This document shows, one piece after another, positions 47,692-59,250 of a stretch of 64,000 nt of DNA (within the stretch, counting starts at the first letter, position 1; every line of letters begins with the position of its first letter). The DNA comes from Cryptomeria japonica (Eukaryota > Streptophyta > Pinopsida > Cupressales > Cupressaceae). The notes below the pieces were generated by a model that saw only the letters and a list, made by a program, of their open reading frames with translations, did not search any database and had not been told where the DNA came from. Where the stretch lies: NCBI RefSeq assembly GCF_030272615.1, contig NC_081411.1, forward strand, positions 827,876,897-827,940,896. Direction: 5' to 3'. The translations under genes were made by a program, and so were the position numbers.

Positions 47692-47696
47692 AGTGC

Positions 47697-48244
47697 GTAG
47701 GCTGATGTAGGGGAACAAAAGCCTTATGACAAGAATTCTTTTCTGCATATACTACCTGTAGACTTTTATTCTTCTTTACTAATAATATTTGTATGTTGTA
47801 AGTGCACTTTCTCCTTGTTCTTGTGTTGTGATGCTTCGTGTGACGTTTTACTTTTGAAACGAATTGTCAAACTTTGTAATGATTAATTCTTTGATTTTGT
47901 TCCTAAAAATTAAGTTATTTATATATGTAAGAATTATTTTAATTATGCTGAGAGGTATAATTTATAGTGGAAGTAATATCAAAATGTAATGGTGTGTATG
48001 TTCATAAGAATTTTTCATTATTGACAAAATAATTGAAATATTAGGAAATTTAGTTTTATTGGTGATATCAACTTGAGTAAAAGTTCAGAAATTTTAGGCA
48101 ATCAACATCAACATCAATATCAAAACATCTACACCTTTCACTACTATGAAATAAATACAAAATAGAAATCCGCCATGAATGGGTCTTCAGATTCATTCAT
48201 CCTCCTCTTAAGAGGGATCTTGTTAGACCGATACATTCACAAGT
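47697..48244. other. no gene recognised
   Basis: AT-rich flank downstream of the small element; before insertion it was continuous with 46122. Confidence 0.4.
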
Positions 48245-48660
48245 TGACATGTCTAAGCCAAATTTTGATGGTGTTTCAAGAGGCAATCTAAAGTCATCAA
48301 AAGTAGGCTACATAATAAAGGACTCCAATTGAATTTTGATAAAGACAATATCTAAGAAATTCCCGCCTAAGACCATTATTCATCTTAAGCCTCTGATTGG
48401 TATAATCATGCATGATTGATTTGGTCATCATATAGTTGGACTCAATAGCGATAATAATTTACATTAGAAAAAGACAGTTGACATTTTTGGAAGATAAACA
48501 AGATCCTTTATGAAGCTTGGGGAATCTTAGACTCAATCATTTTTTTCTATCCAATATTACTACTATGAAAGCAACATGGTGGCAAACCTACTATCTAATC
48601 AAGGGATTGATAGCAAGAAAGATATAATAATTGGCAGTGATGTTAATTATTAATAGGGCC
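48245..48660 (+). pseudogene. RNase H-like (reverse-transcriptase-associated) fragment
   Basis: One frame reads KPNFDGVSRGNLKSSKVGYIIKDSN, stop, then TISKKFPPKT, HHIVGLNSDNN, and near the end YYYESNMVANLLSNQGIDSKKD, with at least five in-frame stops. The pattern FDG.SRGN...SKKFPP...NSDNN...ESN.VAN.LSN.GID matches the plant RNase H-like family found in LINE-type polyproteins and stand-alone relatives. The catalytic D of FDG and the D of NSDN are still visible. It is far decayed. Confidence 0.75.
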
Positions 48661-49242
48661 TTGGCAACATGTGGGATGAAATTCACCCAAAATAATAGTA
48701 ATTCAAAGTTCTCAGATTAGTAATGTGAGAATGGGATTCTAGGATCACAGAAGTGGCAACATGATTGTTGAGTGGTTATACCAATATAGTCCCTAAAGTT
48801 TACTACCCTTGTCATTTCCTGTATTGTTCCCTCACTCATACCTACTTGTTTGTCTACTATACCTTTTCTATTCAAGATAGATGGGGCCTTGCTTGACTAG
48901 GTTCTTTCTATTAAAGGTTTTTTTTGGGAATATAATAAACATGAGAATAAATAATGCAGATTTCTTTCAGGTTTGATATATTTGTTATATCATTAAATAA
49001 TTTCTGAGGTTGGATTTTATTGAAAGAATTATATTTCACCATTTGTGAATTCCAATGTTTCATCAATGTTTGTCTTCAACACCTTTGAAATCACAAATGA
49101 GAAAGAAATGATGAAGGATGTGGTGTGGTATATTAAACATGGGATAAGTGTCACAAAAAAATGAATATTACAATGGACATCATGATGCATTTTTATGGTT
49201 ATTTTACCATAATTGGAAAGGAATTTCGTGGTTTGTCTTTGG
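48661..49242. other. no gene recognised
   Basis: AT-rich. A 73-codon minus-strand frame (49029-49250) is unsupported. Confidence 0.35.
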
Positions 49243-49466
49243 AGTGTCATATAATTGCGACCCTAGCAATTTCGACTACATTAGGGTCCTCACGAATGTG
49301 AGCTCGAATCCTCTAGCCTAATCGGAGATCGAAGATTGCTCAACCTACAGAAACAACTTCTTCCTTGGCCTCTGCATCACCCCATCTGCACTCTGCCCTA
49401 GAGAAAGGGGTAGGACAGGGGCGTAGCACCACTATCCTCCCAGGACAGGGGCATGGTGCCCCTGTT
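49243..49466 (+). repeat. LTR A of second Tat-like element, left part
   Basis: TGTCATATAATTGCGACCC matches the start of LTR B at 59251 (TGTCATAAAATTGCGACCC), and homology continues through the CCTCCCAGGACA region to GGTGCCCCTGT, where the chromovirus interrupts. It resumes at about 57685. Confidence 0.8.
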
Positions 49467-51254
49467 TGGTGCAGGAGCACCTAAGGGTTGAAATGCCCTT
49501 AAACAATTTTGGCTTGTGAGACCTTCCAGTGGTCATGTAAATACATAAGTATTGGCTCTAGTCCATTTGTATGGTTGTTTTATTGCAGTTTTTGAAATTT
49601 TCCTTATCGGCAAGACCTACCCCGATCAACAATTCTTACCCCGATGAGGTCGCCAAAGTATGGAGTGGTTGTATTGGGTATCGGCAGGAGTGGTTCACAC
49701 TTATCCCGATGACCCAATAAGTCATCAATGCTCAGAGTATTATTATCGGGTATCGGCGGGAGTAGTTTCAAGTTACCCCGACGACCCGATGAGAAAGCAT
49801 ACGCATGGAGTGGATCCATCGGGTATCGTAAGGAGCTATTTAACGTTACATCGATGGAACCTTCTTCCTTTGATCGGTTAATAGGTGAGCGAGTCCGGGA
49901 TGATCGGACAATTGTCGCTATACCTCTATGGCGAGATGCACGAAGTTTATTCCTCACAACTTGGCGACCATGGTGGGACCCAACGACAAAGAAGAGCTTC
50001 ATTCCGGGCGGTTAGTGAGGTCGTGCTAAGGTGGCAGGGAAGGGACCCCAGAGCCAATCAAGGGGTGCCATGTGGCAGAGCACAGAAAGAGATCAAGGAA
50101 TATCAGATGATCAAGATAGCTATTTGGTTGTCTTGCCGATGACCCAATGGAAAACACAGAAGACATGTTTTGGTAGCTATCCTGCGGACCCGATAGGAAA
50201 GTACTAGCCGAGGTGATAGTCATCGGCCATCGGAAGGAACATTTCAGTGTTATCCCGATGACTCGATGGAAATGCCTAGGAAGCGGAGAAAAGCATCAAC
50301 CATCAGACGAAAGGATTTCTTGCTATCCCGATGCTCGATGGAAAAGTGCGAGTGGTGGACATGGTTATCGGCCATCGACGAAGGTGTGTTTTGGTTACCC
50401 CAATCACCCGATGGAAAAGTGTGAACTTTACAAGTCACCAATGGGCATCGGAAGCTAGGTTTTGAGGCTACGCCAATGACCCGTTATGAAACCATTTTCT
50501 CTAGTTTGTAATCGTCTATGTTTCACGACAGATGGATGAGCTATAAAAGTCTAATTCTAAGGCATTGGATTGGTTGGATACTATAGAAAACACAAGAGAA
50601 ATACATAAAAGTTTGTTTTCTGGTTTTCTATCACTGAGTGTTGTACTGTCTTGTTTTTGTTAAGTTTTTCATTACAGTTATGTAATTAAAGTTTCCTTTT
50701 TGTTGTCCGTTTCTTTGTTTTGAATTCATAGTGTAAATATGGCTCTATCTTGAACCTCCACCATGGGTTCCACACGGCCATTGGAGTTCTTCAGGAAGAG
50801 CCGAAAATGTACAGTAAGAGTAGAGTAGTAGTAAGAAGAAACTAGGAAATGGCCATCACCATTTTTGCATACTGAGCCTAGGCGAGCTTGGTGATAGTCC
50901 GACTAGGTTTTAGTAATTTGAAGGAGATAACTTGCAGGGGAAGGAAACTGTTGAGAACTGGAAGAAGATCAAGAAGGCTACAAGCTTGAAATCGAGACAT
51001 TGTGTAACCAAAGGGGGAAAGTTTGCTAAACCAAACAAGATGGGTGGTTCTGCAAAGAGAGAAAGAATGTGTGTTTCCTTCACCCCTGCAAGGATTTAGT
51101 GAACAAGCTTACTTTGTGAGCTTGAGGAATGTGAGATAAGCAAACAAATGGTAGGGAAGCCCTTAGAAGTCTAGAGGGGTAGACTTGGAGCTCGGAAAGG
51201 GATAGAAGCAAACCATCAAAGAAACCAAATTGATGGCAATCTAGGTATCCTCCC
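49467..51254 (+). repeat. chromovirus 5' LTR
   Basis: Starts TGGTGCAGGAGCACC, itself a small palindrome. About 1.78 kb aligns to 55899-57679. A TAGTATCAGAATGG at 51313 may be a mutated tRNA-Met primer site, about 60 bp inside. Blocks of a 73-bp tandem repeat lie inside. Confidence 0.8.
49610..50500. repeat. 73-bp tandem repeats inside the chromovirus LTR
   Basis: ATCGGCCATCGGAAGG-like starts occur at 50222, 50295, 50367 and 50440 (periods 73, 72, 73), with a more diverged unit from 50149. Each unit also holds TTATCCCGATGACCCGATGGAAA-like wording. A second, older block spans 49683-49860. The same arrays recur in the 3' LTR at about 56040-56930. The open frames seen here on both strands are products of the repeat. 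Confidence 0.75.
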
Positions 51255-51445
51255 CAAGTTTAGACTTGGGAAGAAAGTAGTTGATGTCAAATACTAAATC
51301 AGTAGGAGAAAATAGTATCAGAATGGTGACCAATGCAAAGTTAGCGAAGAAGGTAGAAGATTAGGACAAAGAGAATAGACTCCTGAAAGAAAGATTGCTA
51401 CAATTGGAGAGAAAACTAGACGCAATTTAAGACAAAACTGAGAAA
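51255..51445 (+). other. chromovirus 5' untranslated region
   Basis: It contains the candidate primer site at 51313-51326 and leads into gag. An in-frame TAG and TAA before 51446 suggest that the true gag start lies upstream and is broken. Confidence 0.4.
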
Positions 51446-52480
51446 GTGACAATCAAGGTCAATGAGGGGAAGGACAAAGAATTTGTACAAGAGGATAGGA
51501 ATCCTAAACCAGACCCTATTCTACCAGAAGAACCTTTCCTTAAAGCAATTAAAGCCTTAGGAGGAAAATCTTTAGAAGGAATGCCACTTTTTTGTGGAAA
51601 AATGGAGCCAAAGGTAGTCCTGGAATGGATAGAGGGATTGGAGAATCACTTTGAGTGTGATGGAATGGCACAAAAGGTGAAGGTGGCCAAGTCTAGATTG
51701 AGAGGGGCAACTTTGACTTGGTGGAAGTTTATCCAAGAAGAGAGGCAAAAAGAGGGCAAGAACCCCATAGCCACTTGGAAGGGCATGTTAGCCAAGGTGA
51801 AAGAGGCCTACATCCCTAAAGATTATGAAATCTAGTTGCACAAGAGGAGAAAAAACTTGAGACAAAGAGACTTGGATGTGAGTGGCTACACTAAGGAATT
51901 TCAAAAGTTGTGTCTGAGATCCAAGGTGGTAGAGGATGAGAGCATGAAGGTAGCTAGATACTTGAATGGCTTGAGATGGAATATTTAAGAGGAGTTGAGT
52001 TTGTTATGTCCTAACACCATGCATAAGTTTTATCAATTGGCACAGAAGGTGGAGGAAAAGAGAAAAAAGAAGCAAGATCAAAGCAATAGAGGAAGAGGCA
52101 GAGGAAAAGATGGTAGAGGCCAAAGAGGCAGTTTTGGTGGAAGAGGAGCAGATCAAAGGTCCCAAGGAGAGTCCAAACTTATAGAGAAAAGTAAGGATTC
52201 ACATAGAAAGAGAAGCTATAGAGGAAGGAAATCATCTAGCAACCCAGGAAGAGGTAGATCTAGTGGGTCAGGAAGAGTGTCCTACTTCTCCATCATGAAG
52301 TGTTACAATTGCCAAAAGTTGGGTCACCCTGCCTATAGATGTCTAGAGAAATCCTCTTCATGTCAAGGAAGTGAAAGAAGATTGACATATGCGGAAGAAG
52401 ATACAGAAAGTAGCAAGACACAAGATGTGAGCTTGGCTCCTGAAGATGGAGAAAATTTAATGATGAGGAGCCTTGATTAA
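51446..52480 (+). pseudogene. chromovirus gag
   Basis: KSLEGMPLFCGKMEPKVVLEWIEGLENHFECD and RLRGATLTWWKFIQEE define the gag core, and IPKDYEI then runs into TAG (51834). After another stop (about 51987) come an RG-rich tract (RGRGRGKDGRGQRGSFGGRG) and an intact zinc knuckle CYNCQKLGHPAYRC (about 52300). It is homologous to the minus-strand gag at 11.6-12.6 kb. Confidence 0.88.
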
Positions 52481-52499
52481 GGAACCAATCAAAGAAGAG

Positions 52500-52870
52500 C
52501 TTTGTTTAGAATTAAATGAAAGGTCCTTGGTAAGGTTTGTAGAGTGGTGATAGACTCAGGGTCTACTGACAATATTATGTCAGAGGAAGCAGTAAGTAAA
52601 CTGAAGTTGAAAAGAATTCCACATAGTAATCCATATAGGGTCACTTGGCTCAACAAGGAGCAACATGTGGTAGTAACAAACATGGGTTGAGTTCAACATA
52701 GGTAGCTATAAGGATAAAGTCTTGTGTGACATCCTACCTATTGATGCTTGCCATCTACTTCTTGGTAGACCATGGCAGTTTGATAGAAAGGACATTCACA
52801 ATGGAGAGAAGAACTCTTTTCTTTTCAAAAGGATGGAGTTACATACCATATTCAGTCCCTAAGTGATGAA
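52500..52870 (+). pseudogene. chromovirus aspartic protease
   Basis: The active site is RVVIDSGSTDNIM (about 52540), with KRIPHSNPYRVTWLNKEQHVVV, a frame change near 52680, then DILPIDACHLLLGRPWQFD. It is the closest relative in the window of the protease at 10955-11473. Confidence 0.85.
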
Positions 52871-53158
52871 GGAGAGTGCAGAAAAACTAAAGGCCCAAAT
52901 GCATTACTGGTAGGTGAAAAAGAGTTCATTAACACTCTCAAGGAAGGAGAAGGAGTGGGGTTTTCTCTTATAGTGAAACCAAAGGAAGCAAAGTAAGAAA
53001 AGAAGGTTCAAATACCTCATGAAGTGTAGCAGATACTAGACAACTTCAAAGCAATCATAAGTGATGGAGCACCAATAACCCTACCTCCTATTAGAGCCAT
53101 AAGCCATCAGATTGATTTCATTTTAGGAGCATCATTACTAAAAAAAGTAGCCTATAAG

Positions 53159-54400
53159 ATGACTCTAGAACATAACAAGGAAGTGGCTAGGCAAGTCCAA
53201 GAATTGATGGACCAAGGGGTGATAAAAAAGAGCATAAGTCCTTGTGTCATACCTACAGTGTTAGCACCCAAGAAAGGAGGAACATGGAGGCTATGTACAG
53301 ATTCAAGAGCCATAAATAGAATCACTATTAGGTATAGATTTCCTATCCCAAGAATTGAAGACTTGATGGATTGTTTGGGAGGTGCAAAGTACTTCACTGA
53401 GATTGATCTCAATAGTGGATACCACCAGATCAGGATAAAGGAAGGTGATGAATGGAAAACAACCTTCAAAACCAATGAAGGACTTTATGAGTGGCTTGTT
53501 ATGCCATTTTGTCTTAGTAATGCTCCCAGTACATTCATGAGACTCATGAATGAAGTGCTGAAAGATTTTATTGGTAAATTTGTTGTTGTATACTTAGATG
53601 ACATATTGATTTTTAGTAGAATTAAAGAGGAACATCTAGAGCATATTAGTATTGTATTGAAAAAACTGTATGATGAGAAACTAACAATAAACTTGGAGAA
53701 GTGTGAGTTTATGAAGTAGGAACTTGTCTATCTTGGATTTGTAGTTTCAAGAGGAGATTTGAAGATGGACACATCAAAGGTGGAAGCCATCACAAATTGG
53801 CCAACACCAAAGACAACAAGTGAAGTAAGAAGTTTTCAGGGATTGACACAATTCTACAGGAAGTTTATTAGAGGATTCAGTGAGATTTGTGCACCCATGC
53901 TGGATACCATCAAAGGAGGAGTTAAGAATAAGTTTCAGTGGACCAATGCAGCTAACAAAGGGTTTGAACTTTTGAAACAAAAGGTAGCTACACAACTAGT
54001 ACTCATTCTTCCTAGTTTTGAAAAGGAATGTGATGCAAGTAATATAGTAGTTGGTACTATTTTGAGTCAAGAGAATAGACCTGTAGCTTTCTTTAGTGAG
54101 AAGCTCAATGATGCCAAGAAGAAGTATTCATCCTATGATCTCAAGTTGTATGCTCTTGTCCAAGCTCTTAGGAAGTGGAGGCACTACTTGTTGCCTAAGG
54201 AGTTTGTTGTTTACATAGATAATCAAGCTTTAAGTTTTTTGAATTCACAAGATAAGTTGACTCATAGGCATGTTAAATGGGTTGAGTATTTGTAGTTATA
54301 TACTCTTTCTATTAAGCATAAGAAAGGACAGTGTAATAAAGTAGTAGATGCTTTGAGTAGAAGGCTACTAACAATGCAAGAAGTGCAGATTCAGAGTATT
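53159..54400 (+). pseudogene. chromovirus reverse transcriptase and RNase H
   Basis: [67 protein letters not shown] (C for the usual G in MPFG) and catalytic YLDD (53591-53602). TAG near 53717 interrupts, then [25 protein letters not shown] and RNase H: FEKECDASNIVVGTILSQ, RPVAFFSEKLNDAKKKYSSYD and FVVYIDNQALSFL. A stop near 54293 precedes the linker to integrase. Confidence 0.92.
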
Positions 54401-55645
54401 GGAGTTGATTACTTCAAGGATTTGTACCCCAATGATGAATATTTTGCAGCCATTTACAAGGTTTGTCAAGAATTTCAGAATCACTTTCATAGTGAATATG
54501 CTGACTTTACTTTGCAGAATGGTTTCTTGTTTAAAGGTGGACAATTGTGTGTTCCCAAAGGATCAATGAGGGAAAATCTGATCCAAGAAAAGCACAATGG
54601 ATGTTTGAGTGGTCATTTTGGCCTTAATAAGAAATTGGAACTTGTTCAAAGGTTCTAATATTGGCCCAAAATGTAGAGGGATATCAGAAGGTATGTTGAG
54701 CAATGTATGGTTTGTCAAAAAGCTAAAGGTACAACTACTAATGTTGGTCTTTATTAGCCATTACCTATTCTTACAAGGTCATGGGAATGTGTAAGTATGG
54801 ATTTTTTGGTTGGATTACCCAAAACAAAGCTTGGTTGTGATAACATTTTTGTTGTTGTTGATAGATTCAGTAAAATGGCACATTTTGTTCCTTACAAAAC
54901 TACTCATGATGCTAGTCACATTCCACACTTTTTTTTCAAAGAGGTTATTAGAATCTATAATTTGCTGGTTAGTATTGTTTCAGATAGAGATGTCAAATTC
55001 CTTGGACATTTTTGGAAAACTCTTTGGAAAAGACTAGGAACTAATTTGTCTTTTGGTTCAGCCTATCATCCCCAAATGGATGGTCAAACAAAGGTGGTCA
55101 ACAAGACACTTAGAAACCTTTTAAGGTTCTTGACAAAAGAATATGGACAGAGTTGGGATCAGGTTCTTCACCAGGCAGAGTTCATGTACAATGATAGTGT
55201 CAATAGATCTATTGGGAGGAGTTCTTTTGAGATAGTGTATGGTATGCACCCATGAGGTGTTATGGAATTACAAGATCTTGGTGATCTATCACACAAAATT
55301 GGTCAAGCTGATGATGTCGCTCAATCTTTGAAGGAGGTTCATGACCAAGTCAGGCGAGCTCTCCAAGATTCTTCACAAAAAGTTAAAGCCAGAGTTTATA
55401 CCACACAACGAGATGTGCAATTTTCCATTGGAGATTTGGTGATGGTACATTTGAACAAGGCTCGACTTCAGAAAGGGGTTCCCAGCAAGCTACAAATGAG
55501 GAGAATAGGCCTATGTAAAGTTTTAGCCAAGTATGGCTCTAATGCCTATAAGATTGATTTGCCATCTGATATTGCTTTGTCTCCCATTTTCAAGGTCAGA
55601 TATTTGGTTGTCTACAAGGGACAACTTCCCAAGGAGGATGCATGA
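54400..55645 (+). pseudogene. chromovirus integrase, catalytic Glu changed to Lys
   Basis: The N-terminal zinc finger is HNGCLSGHFG...CMVCQKAKG with stops nearby. The core reads SMDFLVGLPKT (first D), IVSDRDVKFLGHFW (second D), then YHPQMDGQTKVVNKTLRN, in which the family's GQTE is GQTK (codon AAG at 55091-55093). The C-terminal part has FSIGDLVMVHLNKARL and YKIDLPSDI. Losing the glutamate of the DDE triad would abolish strand transfer even without the stops. Confidence 0.88.
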
Positions 55646-55880
55646 GTTTCAGATGTCCAATAGTCACTTGCCGACCTACCCTTACTTTCTCCTTCCATGC
55701 CTCAGGCTCAGAAAGAGTTGGATTCTCGCGTTCTCAAGAAGACTAGACAACAGGTCTACATGGAATATTTGGTCAAATGGATGCATAAACCGGATACTGA
55801 AGCAATCTAGGTCCCTGAATAATACTTTGTTAAGTTGGGAATTGATCTTTACATGCTTCCGAGCGTAGTCACTTGACTTC
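55646..55880 (+). pseudogene. chromodomain at integrase C-terminus
   Basis: In the same frame after TGA and TAG, LDSRVLKKTRQQVYMEYLVKWMHKPDTEAI, stop, VPE follows the chromodomain pattern (YLVKW...E..W.PE). The usual tryptophan after EA.I is a TAG, one base from TGG. Chromodomains target these elements to marked chromatin and place this copy among chromoviruses. Confidence 0.75.
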
Positions 55881-55885
55881 TTTGC

Positions 55886-55896
55886 TTTTGGGGGAG
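55886..55896 (+). promoter_or_regulatory. chromovirus polypurine tract
   Basis: TTTTGGGGGAG precedes the 3' LTR, which starts at 55899 after a two-base gap. Confidence 0.6.
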
Positions 55897-55898
55897 TA

Positions 55899-57679
55899 TG
55901 GTGCAGGAGCACCTAAGGGTTGAAATTCCCTTAACCAATTTTGGCTTGTGAGACCTTCCAGTGGTCATGTAAATACATAAGGACAGGCTCTAGTCCATTT
56001 GTATGGTTGTTTTATTGCAGTTTTTAAAATTTTCCTTATTGGCAAGACCTACCCTGATCGACAAGTCTTACCCCGATGAGGTCGCCAAAGTATGGAGTGG
56101 TTGTATCAGGTGTCAGCAGGAGTGGTTCACACTTATCCCGATGACCTGATAAGTCATCAATGCTCAGAGTATTGTTATCGGGTATCGGCAAGAGTAGTTT
56201 CAAGTTTCCCCGACGACCCGATGAGAAAGCATAGGCATGGAGTGGAGCCATCACGTATCGGAAGGAGCTATTTAACATTGCATCGATGGAACCTTCTTCC
56301 TATGATCGGTTAACAGGTGAGCGAGTTTGGGATGATTGGACGATTATCGCTATACCGCTATGGCGAGATGCACGAAGTTTATTCTCTGCAACTTGGCGAC
56401 CATGGTGGGACCCAGTGACAAAGAATAGATTCATTCCGGGTGGTTAGTGAGGTCATGCTAAGGTGGCAAGGCAAGCACCCCAGAGCTAATCAGGGGGTGC
56501 CACGTGGTGGAGCGCAGAAAAAGATCAAGGAAGATCGAACGATCGGGATAGTTGTTTGGTTGTCTTGCCAATGACCCGATTGAAAATGCGGAAGACATGC
56601 TTTGGTAGCTATCCCACGGACCCGATAGGAAAGTGCTGGCCGAGGTGATAGTCATCGGCCATCAGAAGGAATGTTTCAGTGTTATCCCGATGACCCGATG
56701 GAAACGCCCAGTAGAGGAAAGCATCAACCATTGGATGAAGAGATTTCTTGCTATCCCGACGCATGATGGAATAGTGCGAGTGGTGGACATGGTTATCGGC
56801 CATCGGTGAAGGTGTGTTTTGGTTACCCCGATCACCCAATGGAAAAGTGCAAACTTTGCAAGTCACCAACGGGCATCGAAAGCTGGGTTCTGAGGCTACG
56901 CTGATGACCCGTTATGAAACCATTTTCTCTAGTTTGTAACCGTCTGTGTTTCATGACGGATGGATGAGCTATAAAAGTCTAATTGTAAGGCGTTGGTTTG
57001 GTTGGATACTACAGGAAACACAAGAGAAATACACACAAATCTATTTTCTGGTTTTCTATCGCTCGGCATTGTACTGTCTTGTTTTTGTTAAGTTTTTCAT
57101 TATAGTTTTGTAATTAAAGTTTCCTTTTTGTTGTTCGTTTCTTTGTTTTGAATTCACAGTGTAAATATGGCTCTGTCTTGAACCTCCACTGTGGGATCCA
57201 CACGGCCATTGGAGTTCTTCAGGAAGAGCAAAAAATGTACAGTAAGAGTAGAGTAGTAGTAAGAGGAAACTAGGAAATGGCCATTGCCATTTCTGCATAC
57301 TGAGCCTAGGTGATCTTGGTGATAGTCCAGCTAGGTTTCAGTAATTTGAAGGAGATAACTTGCAAGGGAAGGAAACTGCTGAGAACTGGAAGAAGATCCA
57401 GAAGGCTACAAGCTTGAAATCAAGACATTGTGTAACCAAAGGGGGAAGTTTGATAAACCAAACAAGATGGGTGGTTCTGCAAAGAGAGAAAGAATGTGTG
57501 TGTCCTTCATCCCTGCAAAGATTTAGTGAACAAGCTTACTTTGTGAGCTTGAGGAAGGTGAGATAAGCAAACAAATGGTAGGGAAGCGCTTACAAGTCTA
57601 GAGGGGTAGACTTGGAGCTCAGAAAGGGATAGAAGCAAACCATCAAAGAAACCAAATTGATGGCAAACTAGGTAGCATC
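55899..57679 (+). repeat. chromovirus 3' LTR
   Basis: Partner of 49467-51254, starting TGGTGCAGGAGCACC. The homology fades between 57671 and 57679. It carries the same 73-bp repeat blocks at about 56040-56290 and 56570-56930. Confidence 0.8.
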
Positions 57680-58548
57680 CCTATCACTATCCCTGCCCTA
57701 TTTTGGGGAAAGACCCTTCCTAGGGTTGCACTGTTGGTTGTGCATCGGGCGAGAAACTCCCCCAATGTTGGCCCGTGACAAAAATTAGATCCACTAACAT
57801 GTATTTAAGGGGCATTCGTCCTCTCATTTCCATAATTTGGATAAGGAGAAGTTGGTTATGTTCAAGTTGTATAAGCGATCAAGCATTCAAGCATTCAAAC
57901 ATTCAAGCATTCTTTTCCAGCATTGAGCATTCTCAAGTCTCCCTTCAAGGCTAGGTGTTGCATTCAAGTCAAGGATTCAACCATTGAAGAGGAGATTGAT
58001 TTCAACATTCAATTCCACACAAGCACTTCTATCAACATTGCTACTACAACCTCCCTTGAGGTGATTTACAATTCCATCTTTCATTTACAACTACTTGCAA
58101 GTACTTTCTTTCATTACTTGGTTAATTCCGAAATCGGGGTTTGACCTAAAGGCAAACCGCCAATCCCAACCCATTTTCCTCTCTTTTATGTGTGTAGGTT
58201 ACATGTGGGCAACTGTACTTTCAAGTTTGGGCTTCATTTGTAGAGGCGAAAAAACCCTTTTTGTTTCACAGATTTTTTGGAGGACAATGTACATTCCTGC
58301 CACGGTCCAGGCAACTTTTCCTCAAATCGCAGGGTGACTTCATCTCAACATTTTACTACCAGATCTAGGTGCACAACTTCATCCCATTTTCTGATCTCAA
58401 ATTATAATTATTTCTTTGTCACTTTTGCACTACATAATTCAATTAATTTCCTTCCCATTTAAAACAAGGAAGAGGGGATCAACTTAACATTCCCAATTCA
58501 TTCAGAAGTTTTCCTCTTGATCTATCATTCACCATTTTTCCACCATTA
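57680..58548 (+). repeat. LTR A of second Tat-like element, right part
   Basis: Continues LTR A after the chromovirus: TATCCCTGCCCTATTTTGGG aligns to 59462 onward. CAAGCATTCAAGCATTC-type short repeats and the stretch to CCACCATTACA are shared with LTR B. Relative to LTR B it lacks about 130 bp (60236-60368) and has about 40 bp more near 58030. GTATTTAAGG near 57803 may be the TATA element. Confidence 0.8.
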
Positions 58549-59250
58549 CATTTTGGTGAACCCGACGTCTTGCATGCTTTCCTTTGAACAATATTGCATA
58601 TTTTTCATTTACAAGTTTCAAATTTCTACAAACTTAGTGGTTAATTCATTAAAAACCTTATTTTTTCAAAATAAAATTGAACTTGTGATTTGTAAAAATT
58701 GCTTGTGGTTATCTTATATCTGAAAATTGTTTTGTTTGTCAAATTCAATTTCCTCCTTGTCTTGTTCAATTTGCAATTAAAATCTCCAAAATTAAGAGGT
58801 TACTTGTCAAAACCCTAATTTTCAAAAATCATCTTGAACTTGTGCAAAAAATTGGATCTCCATTAATTTTTCAAATTTCTGATTGTTCTCAGATTTATCT
58901 GTAATCCTACAATTCAAAAATTCAATTTCCCCCCTTTTTCCCAAAATTCAAATTTCAAAATTAAGTGGTTAGGTCATCAAACCCTAATTTTTAAAATTAA
59001 TTAGATTTTGTGTGAATTTCAAATCAATTTCATTTACATCCATATTTCTAAACATTTTCCAAGGCGTCCCTATCCATTAGGTTTGACCCTTTTCAAAATT
59101 GCAATTCAATTCCTCTTTTTTCAAAACCCTAATAGGGTCCTATTTTCACATTTGCACCTTCATTTCGCCCATCTAGAGATCGTAAAATTCACCAATACTT
59201 TGGGGTTAGCTTTAAAATCATCATAATATCCATCCCTATGTAGTGTCATA
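58549..59250 (+). other. primer site and leader, first copy
   Basis: Begins TTTTGGTGAACCCGACG, a primer-site candidate, then an AT-rich leader that aligns throughout with 60413-61085. No gene. It stops exactly where LTR B begins. Confidence 0.7.

Larger units (their letters stand above)
46123..47696 (-). mobile_element. complete small non-autonomous LTR retrotransposon (TRIM-like)
   Basis: Two 311-bp LTRs (46128-46438 and 47381-47691) of equal length differ at about 19 sites by my count (~6%). A perfect 5-bp duplication AGTGC flanks the element (46123-46127 and 47692-47696). The primer site and purine tract show that it runs on the minus strand. The 942-bp interior has no coding sequence. 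It relied on another element's enzymes and landed in the 3' flank of the HMA gene. Confidence 0.92.
49467..57679 (+). mobile_element. Ty3/gypsy chromovirus, nested in LTR A
   Basis: Two long direct repeats (49467-51254 and 55899-57679) enclose gag, protease, RT, RNase H, integrase and a chromodomain. It splits the LTR that is intact at 59251-60412. The coding part has many stops and a catalytic integrase change, so it is inactive. A target duplication is not clear (CTGTT at the left against CTATC at the right). Confidence 0.9.

Noticed and set aside
49604-50458. Open frames of 60-130 codons on both strands in the LTR
   Set aside because: They follow the 73-bp repeat in several frames, recur in the other LTR, and have no domain.
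49457-57690. A clean target duplication for the chromovirus
   Set aside because: CTGTT on the left and CTATC on the right match only partly; ends are too worn to decide.
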